Program-made: the position numbers and the translations under genes
Source of the DNA: Procambarus clarkii
Lineage: Eukaryota; Arthropoda; Malacostraca; Decapoda; Cambaridae
Direction of reading: 5' to 3'
NCBI RefSeq assembly: GCF_040958095.1
Contig: NC_091219.1
Span: 27,965,350-28,029,349, forward strand
Length of the DNA stretch: 64,000 nt
Notes under the pieces: generated by a model
What the model was told of the DNA's origin: nothing
What the model saw: the letters and a program-made list of their open reading frames with translations, nothing else
Databases searched by the model: none
Shown here: positions 1 through 13,000 of the stretch, piece after piece
Position numbering within the stretch: position 1 is the stretch's first letter
Layout of the letters: the number at the start of each line of letters is the position of its first letter

Positions 1-60
1 ATAATCAAAATAACATTATATCAATATTCCTCATGTATTTAGAGACTACTATGCATGGTG

Positions 61-425
61 CGTATATGGGCATATGTATGCTACTTATATAGGCATTTGT
101 ATGGTACCTATATTGGCATATGAATGGTACTTATATGGGCATTTATGGTACTTATAAGGGCATATGTATGATAGTTATAAGGGTATATGTATGATACTTA
201 TAAGAACATATGTATTGTTCTTATAAGGGCATAAGTATGGTACCTTTTTGGGCATATGTATGTTACTTATAAGAGCTTTTGTATGGTACCTCAATGGGCA
301 TATGTATTGTTCTTATATGGGCATATGTATGACACTTATATGGGATTGAGTATGGTACCTTTATGGGTATGTCTTTGGTACTTATGTACTTACGTACCTC
401 TATGGTACTTACGTACCTTTTACCT
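61..425. repeat. Internal ~23-bp subrepeats of the satellite unit
   Basis: This part of the first visible unit, repeated in every unit, is built of about 15 degenerate tandem copies of a 23-bp motif of the form GGGCATATGTATGGTACTTAT plus AA or AT. Variants include GGGTATATG, GAACATATG, GGGCATAAG and GGGATTGAG starts, and many copies carry the palindrome GGTACC. Because 23 is not a multiple of three, reading frames shift through the array and give the tyrosine- and methionine-rich peptide seen in each unit, which I do not regard as a gene. The pattern shows two amplification levels: old 23-bp units, then a young 831/967-bp unit. Confidence 0.9.
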
Positions 426-872
426 TACACAGACAGTCATCCGTATTTTATAGATATAGAAGATAGACAATGATTAAATCAAGTAATAAAAACTTGACCA
501 GCGGACGAAGACAAAGATGGGGTACATACAGCCCGCCGCCTGCAAAGAATCCCAGCCCTGGCGAAATCGTCATTTTTCACAAAACTCAAAATCAAAACCA
601 GCCATAGAATCGTTTTGAAAATGGTACCATTGTGTTTACCACAGCAATTTACATTTCTTTCTGTTAAGTCTTTCTTTGCTAATTTTAAATATTAACGCCT
701 ATACAGCCATATTTACTGAGATACAGCCACCTCAAATATCAAACCTATCATCGTGTTTTCTCAACAAATTACTAAGGAAAATGAGTTTTAAAAAATGTAA
801 TAATAATCAAAATGAGCTAAATAATAAATGGATAATCAAAATAACATTATATCAATATTCCTCATGTATTTA
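426..872. repeat. Non-subrepeat half of the satellite unit (first copy)
   Basis: This roughly 450-bp segment of each unit has ordinary complexity. It runs from the end of the 23-bp subrepeats through a GC-richer patch (CCCGCCGCCTGCAAAG, CCCAGCCCTGGCG) into AT-rich sequence with AATAATAATC runs, ending CATGTATTTA. It holds the T/A variant at 782 that marks long units. I recognise no gene, tRNA, snRNA or rRNA in it. A stretch around AAACTCAAAATCAAAACCAG resembles a single locus at 42166-42203, hinting that part of the unit comes from a dispersed element. Confidence 0.7.
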
Positions 873-1008
873 ATAATTTTTAATAATATAATAATTTTTA
901 TTTAGGCAAAGGTACATACATAAAGAGATTTTACAAAGTTTGTTGGCTTTATAGATAGAGCTAGTACATACAATGCCTAAAGCCACTATTACGCAAAGCG
1001 TTTCGGGC
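873..1008. repeat. 136-bp block specific to long satellite units (first of 10)
   Basis: The block lies between CATGTATTTA and GAGACTACT, which are directly joined in 831-bp units. It begins with AT-rich AATAATTTTTAATAATATAA and ends ACGCAAAGCGTTTCGGGC. Further copies lie at 2671-2806, 5300-5435, 7929-8064, 9727-9862, 12356-12491, 14154-14289, 16783-16918, 20243-20378 and 24534-24669. The segment with GCCTAAAGCCACTATTACGC and AAGCGTTTCGGGC resembles, from memory, a sequence dispersed in decapod genomes; that link is not verified. Whether short units arose by deletion or long ones by insertion cannot be settled here: no target-site duplication is obvious. Confidence 0.9.
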
Positions 1009-4000
1009 GAGACTACTATGCATGGTGCGTATATGGGCATATGTATGCTACTTATATAGGCATTTGTATGGTACCTATATTGGCATATGAATGGTACTTA
1101 TATGGGCATTTATGGTACTTATAAGGGCATATGTATGATAGTTATAAGGGTATATGTATGATACTTATAAGAACATATGTATTGTTCTTATAAGGGCATA
1201 AGTATGGTACCTTTTTGGGCATATGTATGTTACTTATAAGAGCTTTTGTATGGTACCTCAATGGGCATATGTATTGTTCTTATATGGGCATATGTATGAC
1301 ACTTATATGGGATTGAGTATGGTACCTTTATGGGTATGTCTTTGGTACTTATGTACTTACGTACCTCTATGGTACTTACGTACCTTTTACCTTACACAGA
1401 CAGTCATCCGTATTTTATAGATATAGAAGATAGACAATGATTAAATCAAGTAATAAAAACTTGACCAGCGGACGAAGACAAAGATGGGGTACATACAGCC
1501 CGCCGCCTGCAAAGAATCCCAGCCCTGGCGAAATCGTCATTTTTCACAAAACTCAAAATCAAAACCAGCCATAGAATCGTTTTGAAAATGGTACCATTGT
1601 GTTTACCACAGCAATTTACATTTCTTTCTGTTAAGTCTTTCTTTGCTAATTTTAAATATTAACGCCTATACAGCCATATTTACTGAGATACAGCCACCTC
1701 AAATATCAAACCTATCATCGTGTTTTCTCAACAAATTACTAAGGAAAAAGAGTTTTAAAAAATGTAATAATAATCAAAATGAGCTAAATAATAAATGGAT
1801 AATCAAAATAACATTATATCAATATTCCTCATGTATTTAGAGACTACTATGCATGGTGCGTATATGGGCATATGTATGCTACTTATATAGGCATTTGTAT
1901 GGTACCTATATTGGCATATGAATGGTACTTATATGGGCATTTATGGTACTTATAAGGGCATATGTATGATAGTTATAAGGGTATATGTATGATACTTATA
2001 AGAACATATGTATTGTTCTTATAAGGGCATAAGTATGGTACCTTTTTGGGCATATGTATGTTACTTATAAGAGCTTTTGTATGGTACCTCAATGGGCATA
2101 TGTATTGTTCTTATATGGGCATATGTATGACACTTATATGGGATTGAGTATGGTACCTTTATGGGTATGTCTTTGGTACTTATGTACTTACGTACCTCTA
2201 TGGTACTTACGTACCTTTTACCTTACACAGACAGTCATCCGTATTTTATAGATATAGAAGATAGACAATGATTAAATCAAGTAATAAAAACTTGACCAGC
2301 GGACGAAGACAAAGATGGGGTACATACAGCCCGCCGCCTGCAAAGAATCCCAGCCCTGGCGAAATCGTCATTTTTCACAAAACTCAAAATCAAAACCAGC
2401 CATAGAATCGTTTTGAAAATGGTACCATTGTGTTTACCACAGCAATTTACATTTCTTTCTGTTAAGTCTTTCTTTGCTAATTTTAAATATTAACGCCTAT
2501 ACAGCCATATTTACTGAGATACAGCCACCTCAAATATCAAACCTATCATCGTGTTTTCTCAACAAATTACTAAGGAAAATGAGTTTTAAAAAATGTAATA
2601 ATAATCAAAATGAGCTAAATAATAAATGGATAATCAAAATAACATTATATCAATATTCCTCATGTATTTAATAATTTTTAATAATATAATAATTTTTATT
2701 TAGGCAAAGGTACATACATAAAGAGATTTTACAAAGTTTGTTGGCTTTATAGATAGAGCTAGTACATACAATGCCTAAAGCCACTATTACGCAAAGCGTT
2801 TCGGGCGAGACTACTATGCATGGTGCGTATATGGGCATATGTATGCTACTTATATAGGCATTTGTATGGTACCTATATTGGCATATGAATGGTACTTATA
2901 TGGGCATTTATGGTACTTATAAGGGCATATGTATGATAGTTATAAGGGTATATGTATGATACTTATAAGAACATATGTATTGTTCTTATAAGGGCATAAG
3001 TATGGTACCTTTTTGGGCATATGTATGTTACTTATAAGAGCTTTTGTATGGTACCTCAATGGGCATATGTATTGTTCTTATATGGGCATATGTATGACAC
3101 TTATATGGGATTGAGTATGGTACCTTTATGGGTATGTCTTTGGTACTTATGTACTTACGTACCTCTATGGTACTTACGTACCTTTTACCTTACACAGACA
3201 GTCATCCGTATTTTATAGATATAGAAGATAGACAATGATTAAATCAAGTAATAAAAACTTGACCAGCGGACGAAGACAAAGATGGGGTACATACAGCCCG
3301 CCGCCTGCAAAGAATCCCAGCCCTGGCGAAATCGTCATTTTTCACAAAACTCAAAATCAAAACCAGCCATAGAATCGTTTTGAAAATGGTACCATTGTGT
3401 TTACCACAGCAATTTACATTTCTTTCTGTTAAGTCTTTCTTTGCTAATTTTAAATATTAACGCCTATACAGCCATATTTACTGAGATACAGCCACCTCAA
3501 ATATCAAACCTATCATCGTGTTTTCTCAACAAATTACTAAGGAAAAAGAGTTTTAAAAAATGTAATAATAATCAAAATGAGCTAAATAATAAATGGATAA
3601 TCAAAATAACATTATATCAATATTCCTCATGTATTTAGAGACTACTATGCATGGTGCGTATATGGGCATATGTATGCTACTTATATAGGCATTTGTATGG
3701 TACCTATATTGGCATATGAATGGTACTTATATGGGCATTTATGGTACTTATAAGGGCATATGTATGATAGTTATAAGGGTATATGTATGATACTTATAAG
3801 AACATATGTATTGTTCTTATAAGGGCATAAGTATGGTACCTTTTTGGGCATATGTATGTTACTTATAAGAGCTTTTGTATGGTACCTCAATGGGCATATG
3901 TATTGTTCTTATATGGGCATATGTATGACACTTATATGGGATTGAGTATGGTACCTTTATGGGTATGTCTTTGGTACTTATGTACTTACGTACCTCTATG

Positions 4001-7000
4001 GTACTTACGTACCTTTTACCTTACACAGACAGTCATCCGTATTTTATAGATATAGAAGATAGACAATGATTAAATCAAGTAATAAAAACTTGACCAGCGG
4101 ACGAAGACAAAGATGGGGTACATACAGCCCGCCGCCTGCAAAGAATCCCAGCCCTGGCGAAATCGTCATTTTTCACAAAACTCAAAATCAAAACCAGCCA
4201 TAGAATCGTTTTGAAAATGGTACCATTGTGTTTACCACAGCAATTTACATTTCTTTCTGTTAAGTCTTTCTTTGCTAATTTTAAATATTAACGCCTATAC
4301 AGCCATATTTACTGAGATACAGCCACCTCAAATATCAAACCTATCATCGTGTTTTCTCAACAAATTACTAAGGAAAAAGAGTTTTAAAAAATGTAATAAT
4401 AATCAAAATGAGCTAAATAATAAATGGATAATCAAAATAACATTATATCAATATTCCTCATGTATTTAGAGACTACTATGCATGGTGCGTATATGGGCAT
4501 ATGTATGCTACTTATATAGGCATTTGTATGGTACCTATATTGGCATATGAATGGTACTTATATGGGCATTTATGGTACTTATAAGGGCATATGTATGATA
4601 GTTATAAGGGTATATGTATGATACTTATAAGAACATATGTATTGTTCTTATAAGGGCATAAGTATGGTACCTTTTTGGGCATATGTATGTTACTTATAAG
4701 AGCTTTTGTATGGTACCTCAATGGGCATATGTATTGTTCTTATATGGGCATATGTATGACACTTATATGGGATTGAGTATGGTACCTTTATGGGTATGTC
4801 TTTGGTACTTATGTACTTACGTACCTCTATGGTACTTACGTACCTTTTACCTTACACAGACAGTCATCCGTATTTTATAGATATAGAAGATAGACAATGA
4901 TTAAATCAAGTAATAAAAACTTGACCAGCGGACGAAGACAAAGATGGGGTACATACAGCCCGCCGCCTGCAAAGAATCCCAGCCCTGGCGAAATCGTCAT
5001 TTTTCACAAAACTCAAAATCAAAACCAGCCATAGAATCGTTTTGAAAATGGTACCATTGTGTTTACCACAGCAATTTACATTTCTTTCTGTTAAGTCTTT
5101 CTTTGCTAATTTTAAATATTAACGCCTATACAGCCATATTTACTGAGATACAGCCACCTCAAATATCAAACCTATCATCGTGTTTTCTCAACAAATTACT
5201 AAGGAAAATGAGTTTTAAAAAATGTAATAATAATCAAAATGAGCTAAATAATAAATGGATAATCAAAATAACATTATATCAATATTCCTCATGTATTTAA
5301 TAATTTTTAATAATATAATAATTTTTATTTAGGCAAAGGTACATACATAAAGAGATTTTACAAAGTTTGTTGGCTTTATAGATAGAGCTAGTACATACAA
5401 TGCCTAAAGCCACTATTACGCAAAGCGTTTCGGGCGAGACTACTATGCATGGTGCGTATATGGGCATATGTATGCTACTTATATAGGCATTTGTATGGTA
5501 CCTATATTGGCATATGAATGGTACTTATATGGGCATTTATGGTACTTATAAGGGCATATGTATGATAGTTATAAGGGTATATGTATGATACTTATAAGAA
5601 CATATGTATTGTTCTTATAAGGGCATAAGTATGGTACCTTTTTGGGCATATGTATGTTACTTATAAGAGCTTTTGTATGGTACCTCAATGGGCATATGTA
5701 TTGTTCTTATATGGGCATATGTATGACACTTATATGGGATTGAGTATGGTACCTTTATGGGTATGTCTTTGGTACTTATGTACTTACGTACCTCTATGGT
5801 ACTTACGTACCTTTTACCTTACACAGACAGTCATCCGTATTTTATAGATATAGAAGATAGACAATGATTAAATCAAGTAATAAAAACTTGACCAGCGGAC
5901 GAAGACAAAGATGGGGTACATACAGCCCGCCGCCTGCAAAGAATCCCAGCCCTGGCGAAATCGTCATTTTTCACAAAACTCAAAATCAAAACCAGCCATA
6001 GAATCGTTTTGAAAATGGTACCATTGTGTTTACCACAGCAATTTACATTTCTTTCTGTTAAGTCTTTCTTTGCTAATTTTAAATATTAACGCCTATACAG
6101 CCATATTTACTGAGATACAGCCACCTCAAATATCAAACCTATCATCGTGTTTTCTCAACAAATTACTAAGGAAAAAGAGTTTTAAAAAATGTAATAATAA
6201 TCAAAATGAGCTAAATAATAAATGGATAATCAAAATAACATTATATCAATATTCCTCATGTATTTAGAGACTACTATGCATGGTGCGTATATGGGCATAT
6301 GTATGCTACTTATATAGGCATTTGTATGGTACCTATATTGGCATATGAATGGTACTTATATGGGCATTTATGGTACTTATAAGGGCATATGTATGATAGT
6401 TATAAGGGTATATGTATGATACTTATAAGAACATATGTATTGTTCTTATAAGGGCATAAGTATGGTACCTTTTTGGGCATATGTATGTTACTTATAAGAG
6501 CTTTTGTATGGTACCTCAATGGGCATATGTATTGTTCTTATATGGGCATATGTATGACACTTATATGGGATTGAGTATGGTACCTTTATGGGTATGTCTT
6601 TGGTACTTATGTACTTACGTACCTCTATGGTACTTACGTACCTTTTACCTTACACAGACAGTCATCCGTATTTTATAGATATAGAAGATAGACAATGATT
6701 AAATCAAGTAATAAAAACTTGACCAGCGGACGAAGACAAAGATGGGGTACATACAGCCCGCCGCCTGCAAAGAATCCCAGCCCTGGCGAAATCGTCATTT
6801 TTCACAAAACTCAAAATCAAAACCAGCCATAGAATCGTTTTGAAAATGGTACCATTGTGTTTACCACAGCAATTTACATTTCTTTCTGTTAAGTCTTTCT
6901 TTGCTAATTTTAAATATTAACGCCTATACAGCCATATTTACTGAGATACAGCCACCTCAAATATCAAACCTATCATCGTGTTTTCTCAACAAATTACTAA

Positions 7001-10000
7001 GGAAAAAGAGTTTTAAAAAATGTAATAATAATCAAAATGAGCTAAATAATAAATGGATAATCAAAATAACATTATATCAATATTCCTCATGTATTTAGAG
7101 ACTACTATGCATGGTGCGTATATGGGCATATGTATGCTACTTATATAGGCATTTGTATGGTACCTATATTGGCATATGAATGGTACTTATATGGGCATTT
7201 ATGGTACTTATAAGGGCATATGTATGATAGTTATAAGGGTATATGTATGATACTTATAAGAACATATGTATTGTTCTTATAAGGGCATAAGTATGGTACC
7301 TTTTTGGGCATATGTATGTTACTTATAAGAGCTTTTGTATGGTACCTCAATGGGCATATGTATTGTTCTTATATGGGCATATGTATGACACTTATATGGG
7401 ATTGAGTATGGTACCTTTATGGGTATGTCTTTGGTACTTATGTACTTACGTACCTCTATGGTACTTACGTACCTTTTACCTTACACAGACAGTCATCCGT
7501 ATTTTATAGATATAGAAGATAGACAATGATTAAATCAAGTAATAAAAACTTGACCAGCGGACGAAGACAAAGATGGGGTACATACAGCCCGCCGCCTGCA
7601 AAGAATCCCAGCCCTGGCGAAATCGTCATTTTTCACAAAACTCAAAATCAAAACCAGCCATAGAATCGTTTTGAAAATGGTACCATTGTGTTTACCACAG
7701 CAATTTACATTTCTTTCTGTTAAGTCTTTCTTTGCTAATTTTAAATATTAACGCCTATACAGCCATATTTACTGAGATACAGCCACCTCAAATATCAAAC
7801 CTATCATCGTGTTTTCTCAACAAATTACTAAGGAAAATGAGTTTTAAAAAATGTAATAATAATCAAAATGAGCTAAATAATAAATGGATAATCAAAATAA
7901 CATTATATCAATATTCCTCATGTATTTAATAATTTTTAATAATATAATAATTTTTATTTAGGCAAAGGTACATACATAAAGAGATTTTACAAAGTTTGTT
8001 GGCTTTATAGATAGAGCTAGTACATACAATGCCTAAAGCCACTATTACGCAAAGCGTTTCGGGCGAGACTACTATGCATGGTGCGTATATGGGCATATGT
8101 ATGCTACTTATATAGGCATTTGTATGGTACCTATATTGGCATATGAATGGTACTTATATGGGCATTTATGGTACTTATAAGGGCATATGTATGATAGTTA
8201 TAAGGGTATATGTATGATACTTATAAGAACATATGTATTGTTCTTATAAGGGCATAAGTATGGTACCTTTTTGGGCATATGTATGTTACTTATAAGAGCT
8301 TTTGTATGGTACCTCAATGGGCATATGTATTGTTCTTATATGGGCATATGTATGACACTTATATGGGATTGAGTATGGTACCTTTATGGGTATGTCTTTG
8401 GTACTTATGTACTTACGTACCTCTATGGTACTTACGTACCTTTTACCTTACACAGACAGTCATCCGTATTTTATAGATATAGAAGATAGACAATGATTAA
8501 ATCAAGTAATAAAAACTTGACCAGCGGACGAAGACAAAGATGGGGTACATACAGCCCGCCGCCTGCAAAGAATCCCAGCCCTGGCGAAATCGTCATTTTT
8601 CACAAAACTCAAAATCAAAACCAGCCATAGAATCGTTTTGAAAATGGTACCATTGTGTTTACCACAGCAATTTACATTTCTTTCTGTTAAGTCTTTCTTT
8701 GCTAATTTTAAATATTAACGCCTATACAGCCATATTTACTGAGATACAGCCACCTCAAATATCAAACCTATCATCGTGTTTTCTCAACAAATTACTAAGG
8801 AAAAAGAGTTTTAAAAAATGTAATAATAATCAAAATGAGCTAAATAATAAATGGATAATCAAAATAACATTATATCAATATTCCTCATGTATTTAGAGAC
8901 TACTATGCATGGTGCGTATATGGGCATATGTATGCTACTTATATAGGCATTTGTATGGTACCTATATTGGCATATGAATGGTACTTATATGGGCATTTAT
9001 GGTACTTATAAGGGCATATGTATGATAGTTATAAGGGTATATGTATGATACTTATAAGAACATATGTATTGTTCTTATAAGGGCATAAGTATGGTACCTT
9101 TTTGGGCATATGTATGTTACTTATAAGAGCTTTTGTATGGTACCTCAATGGGCATATGTATTGTTCTTATATGGGCATATGTATGACACTTATATGGGAT
9201 TGAGTATGGTACCTTTATGGGTATGTCTTTGGTACTTATGTACTTACGTACCTCTATGGTACTTACGTACCTTTTACCTTACACAGACAGTCATCCGTAT
9301 TTTATAGATATAGAAGATAGACAATGATTAAATCAAGTAATAAAAACTTGACCAGCGGACGAAGACAAAGATGGGGTACATACAGCCCGCCGCCTGCAAA
9401 GAATCCCAGCCCTGGCGAAATCGTCATTTTTCACAAAACTCAAAATCAAAACCAGCCATAGAATCGTTTTGAAAATGGTACCATTGTGTTTACCACAGCA
9501 ATTTACATTTCTTTCTGTTAAGTCTTTCTTTGCTAATTTTAAATATTAACGCCTATACAGCCATATTTACTGAGATACAGCCACCTCAAATATCAAACCT
9601 ATCATCGTGTTTTCTCAACAAATTACTAAGGAAAATGAGTTTTAAAAAATGTAATAATAATCAAAATGAGCTAAATAATAAATGGATAATCAAAATAACA
9701 TTATATCAATATTCCTCATGTATTTAATAATTTTTAATAATATAATAATTTTTATTTAGGCAAAGGTACATACATAAAGAGATTTTACAAAGTTTGTTGG
9801 CTTTATAGATAGAGCTAGTACATACAATGCCTAAAGCCACTATTACGCAAAGCGTTTCGGGCGAGACTACTATGCATGGTGCGTATATGGGCATATGTAT
9901 GCTACTTATATAGGCATTTGTATGGTACCTATATTGGCATATGAATGGTACTTATATGGGCATTTATGGTACTTATAAGGGCATATGTATGATAGTTATA

Positions 10001-13000
10001 AGGGTATATGTATGATACTTATAAGAACATATGTATTGTTCTTATAAGGGCATAAGTATGGTACCTTTTTGGGCATATGTATGTTACTTATAAGAGCTTT
10101 TGTATGGTACCTCAATGGGCATATGTATTGTTCTTATATGGGCATATGTATGACACTTATATGGGATTGAGTATGGTACCTTTATGGGTATGTCTTTGGT
10201 ACTTATGTACTTACGTACCTCTATGGTACTTACGTACCTTTTACCTTACACAGACAGTCATCCGTATTTTATAGATATAGAAGATAGACAATGATTAAAT
10301 CAAGTAATAAAAACTTGACCAGCGGACGAAGACAAAGATGGGGTACATACAGCCCGCCGCCTGCAAAGAATCCCAGCCCTGGCGAAATCGTCATTTTTCA
10401 CAAAACTCAAAATCAAAACCAGCCATAGAATCGTTTTGAAAATGGTACCATTGTGTTTACCACAGCAATTTACATTTCTTTCTGTTAAGTCTTTCTTTGC
10501 TAATTTTAAATATTAACGCCTATACAGCCATATTTACTGAGATACAGCCACCTCAAATATCAAACCTATCATCGTGTTTTCTCAACAAATTACTAAGGAA
10601 AAAGAGTTTTAAAAAATGTAATAATAATCAAAATGAGCTAAATAATAAATGGATAATCAAAATAACATTATATCAATATTCCTCATGTATTTAGAGACTA
10701 CTATGCATGGTGCGTATATGGGCATATGTATGCTACTTATATAGGCATTTGTATGGTACCTATATTGGCATATGAATGGTACTTATATGGGCATTTATGG
10801 TACTTATAAGGGCATATGTATGATAGTTATAAGGGTATATGTATGATACTTATAAGAACATATGTATTGTTCTTATAAGGGCATAAGTATGGTACCTTTT
10901 TGGGCATATGTATGTTACTTATAAGAGCTTTTGTATGGTACCTCAATGGGCATATGTATTGTTCTTATATGGGCATATGTATGACACTTATATGGGATTG
11001 AGTATGGTACCTTTATGGGTATGTCTTTGGTACTTATGTACTTACGTACCTCTATGGTACTTACGTACCTTTTACCTTACACAGACAGTCATCCGTATTT
11101 TATAGATATAGAAGATAGACAATGATTAAATCAAGTAATAAAAACTTGACCAGCGGACGAAGACAAAGATGGGGTACATACAGCCCGCCGCCTGCAAAGA
11201 ATCCCAGCCCTGGCGAAATCGTCATTTTTCACAAAACTCAAAATCAAAACCAGCCATAGAATCGTTTTGAAAATGGTACCATTGTGTTTACCACAGCAAT
11301 TTACATTTCTTTCTGTTAAGTCTTTCTTTGCTAATTTTAAATATTAACGCCTATACAGCCATATTTACTGAGATACAGCCACCTCAAATATCAAACCTAT
11401 CATCGTGTTTTCTCAACAAATTACTAAGGAAAAAGAGTTTTAAAAAATGTAATAATAATCAAAATGAGCTAAATAATAAATGGATAATCAAAATAACATT
11501 ATATCAATATTCCTCATGTATTTAGAGACTACTATGCATGGTGCGTATATGGGCATATGTATGCTACTTATATAGGCATTTGTATGGTACCTATATTGGC
11601 ATATGAATGGTACTTATATGGGCATTTATGGTACTTATAAGGGCATATGTATGATAGTTATAAGGGTATATGTATGATACTTATAAGAACATATGTATTG
11701 TTCTTATAAGGGCATAAGTATGGTACCTTTTTGGGCATATGTATGTTACTTATAAGAGCTTTTGTATGGTACCTCAATGGGCATATGTATTGTTCTTATA
11801 TGGGCATATGTATGACACTTATATGGGATTGAGTATGGTACCTTTATGGGTATGTCTTTGGTACTTATGTACTTACGTACCTCTATGGTACTTACGTACC
11901 TTTTACCTTACACAGACAGTCATCCGTATTTTATAGATATAGAAGATAGACAATGATTAAATCAAGTAATAAAAACTTGACCAGCGGACGAAGACAAAGA
12001 TGGGGTACATACAGCCCGCCGCCTGCAAAGAATCCCAGCCCTGGCGAAATCGTCATTTTTCACAAAACTCAAAATCAAAACCAGCCATAGAATCGTTTTG
12101 AAAATGGTACCATTGTGTTTACCACAGCAATTTACATTTCTTTCTGTTAAGTCTTTCTTTGCTAATTTTAAATATTAACGCCTATACAGCCATATTTACT
12201 GAGATACAGCCACCTCAAATATCAAACCTATCATCGTGTTTTCTCAACAAATTACTAAGGAAAATGAGTTTTAAAAAATGTAATAATAATCAAAATGAGC
12301 TAAATAATAAATGGATAATCAAAATAACATTATATCAATATTCCTCATGTATTTAATAATTTTTAATAATATAATAATTTTTATTTAGGCAAAGGTACAT
12401 ACATAAAGAGATTTTACAAAGTTTGTTGGCTTTATAGATAGAGCTAGTACATACAATGCCTAAAGCCACTATTACGCAAAGCGTTTCGGGCGAGACTACT
12501 ATGCATGGTGCGTATATGGGCATATGTATGCTACTTATATAGGCATTTGTATGGTACCTATATTGGCATATGAATGGTACTTATATGGGCATTTATGGTA
12601 CTTATAAGGGCATATGTATGATAGTTATAAGGGTATATGTATGATACTTATAAGAACATATGTATTGTTCTTATAAGGGCATAAGTATGGTACCTTTTTG
12701 GGCATATGTATGTTACTTATAAGAGCTTTTGTATGGTACCTCAATGGGCATATGTATTGTTCTTATATGGGCATATGTATGACACTTATATGGGATTGAG
12801 TATGGTACCTTTATGGGTATGTCTTTGGTACTTATGTACTTACGTACCTCTATGGTACTTACGTACCTTTTACCTTACACAGACAGTCATCCGTATTTTA
12901 TAGATATAGAAGATAGACAATGATTAAATCAAGTAATAAAAACTTGACCAGCGGACGAAGACAAAGATGGGGTACATACAGCCCGCCGCCTGCAAAGAAT

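Noticed and set aside
256..453. 65-codon ORF repeated in every satellite unit (and its partner at 676-873)
   Set aside because: One lies wholly in degenerate 23-bp subrepeats and the other starts with TTG. Neither has a domain, and conservation follows from array homogeneity.
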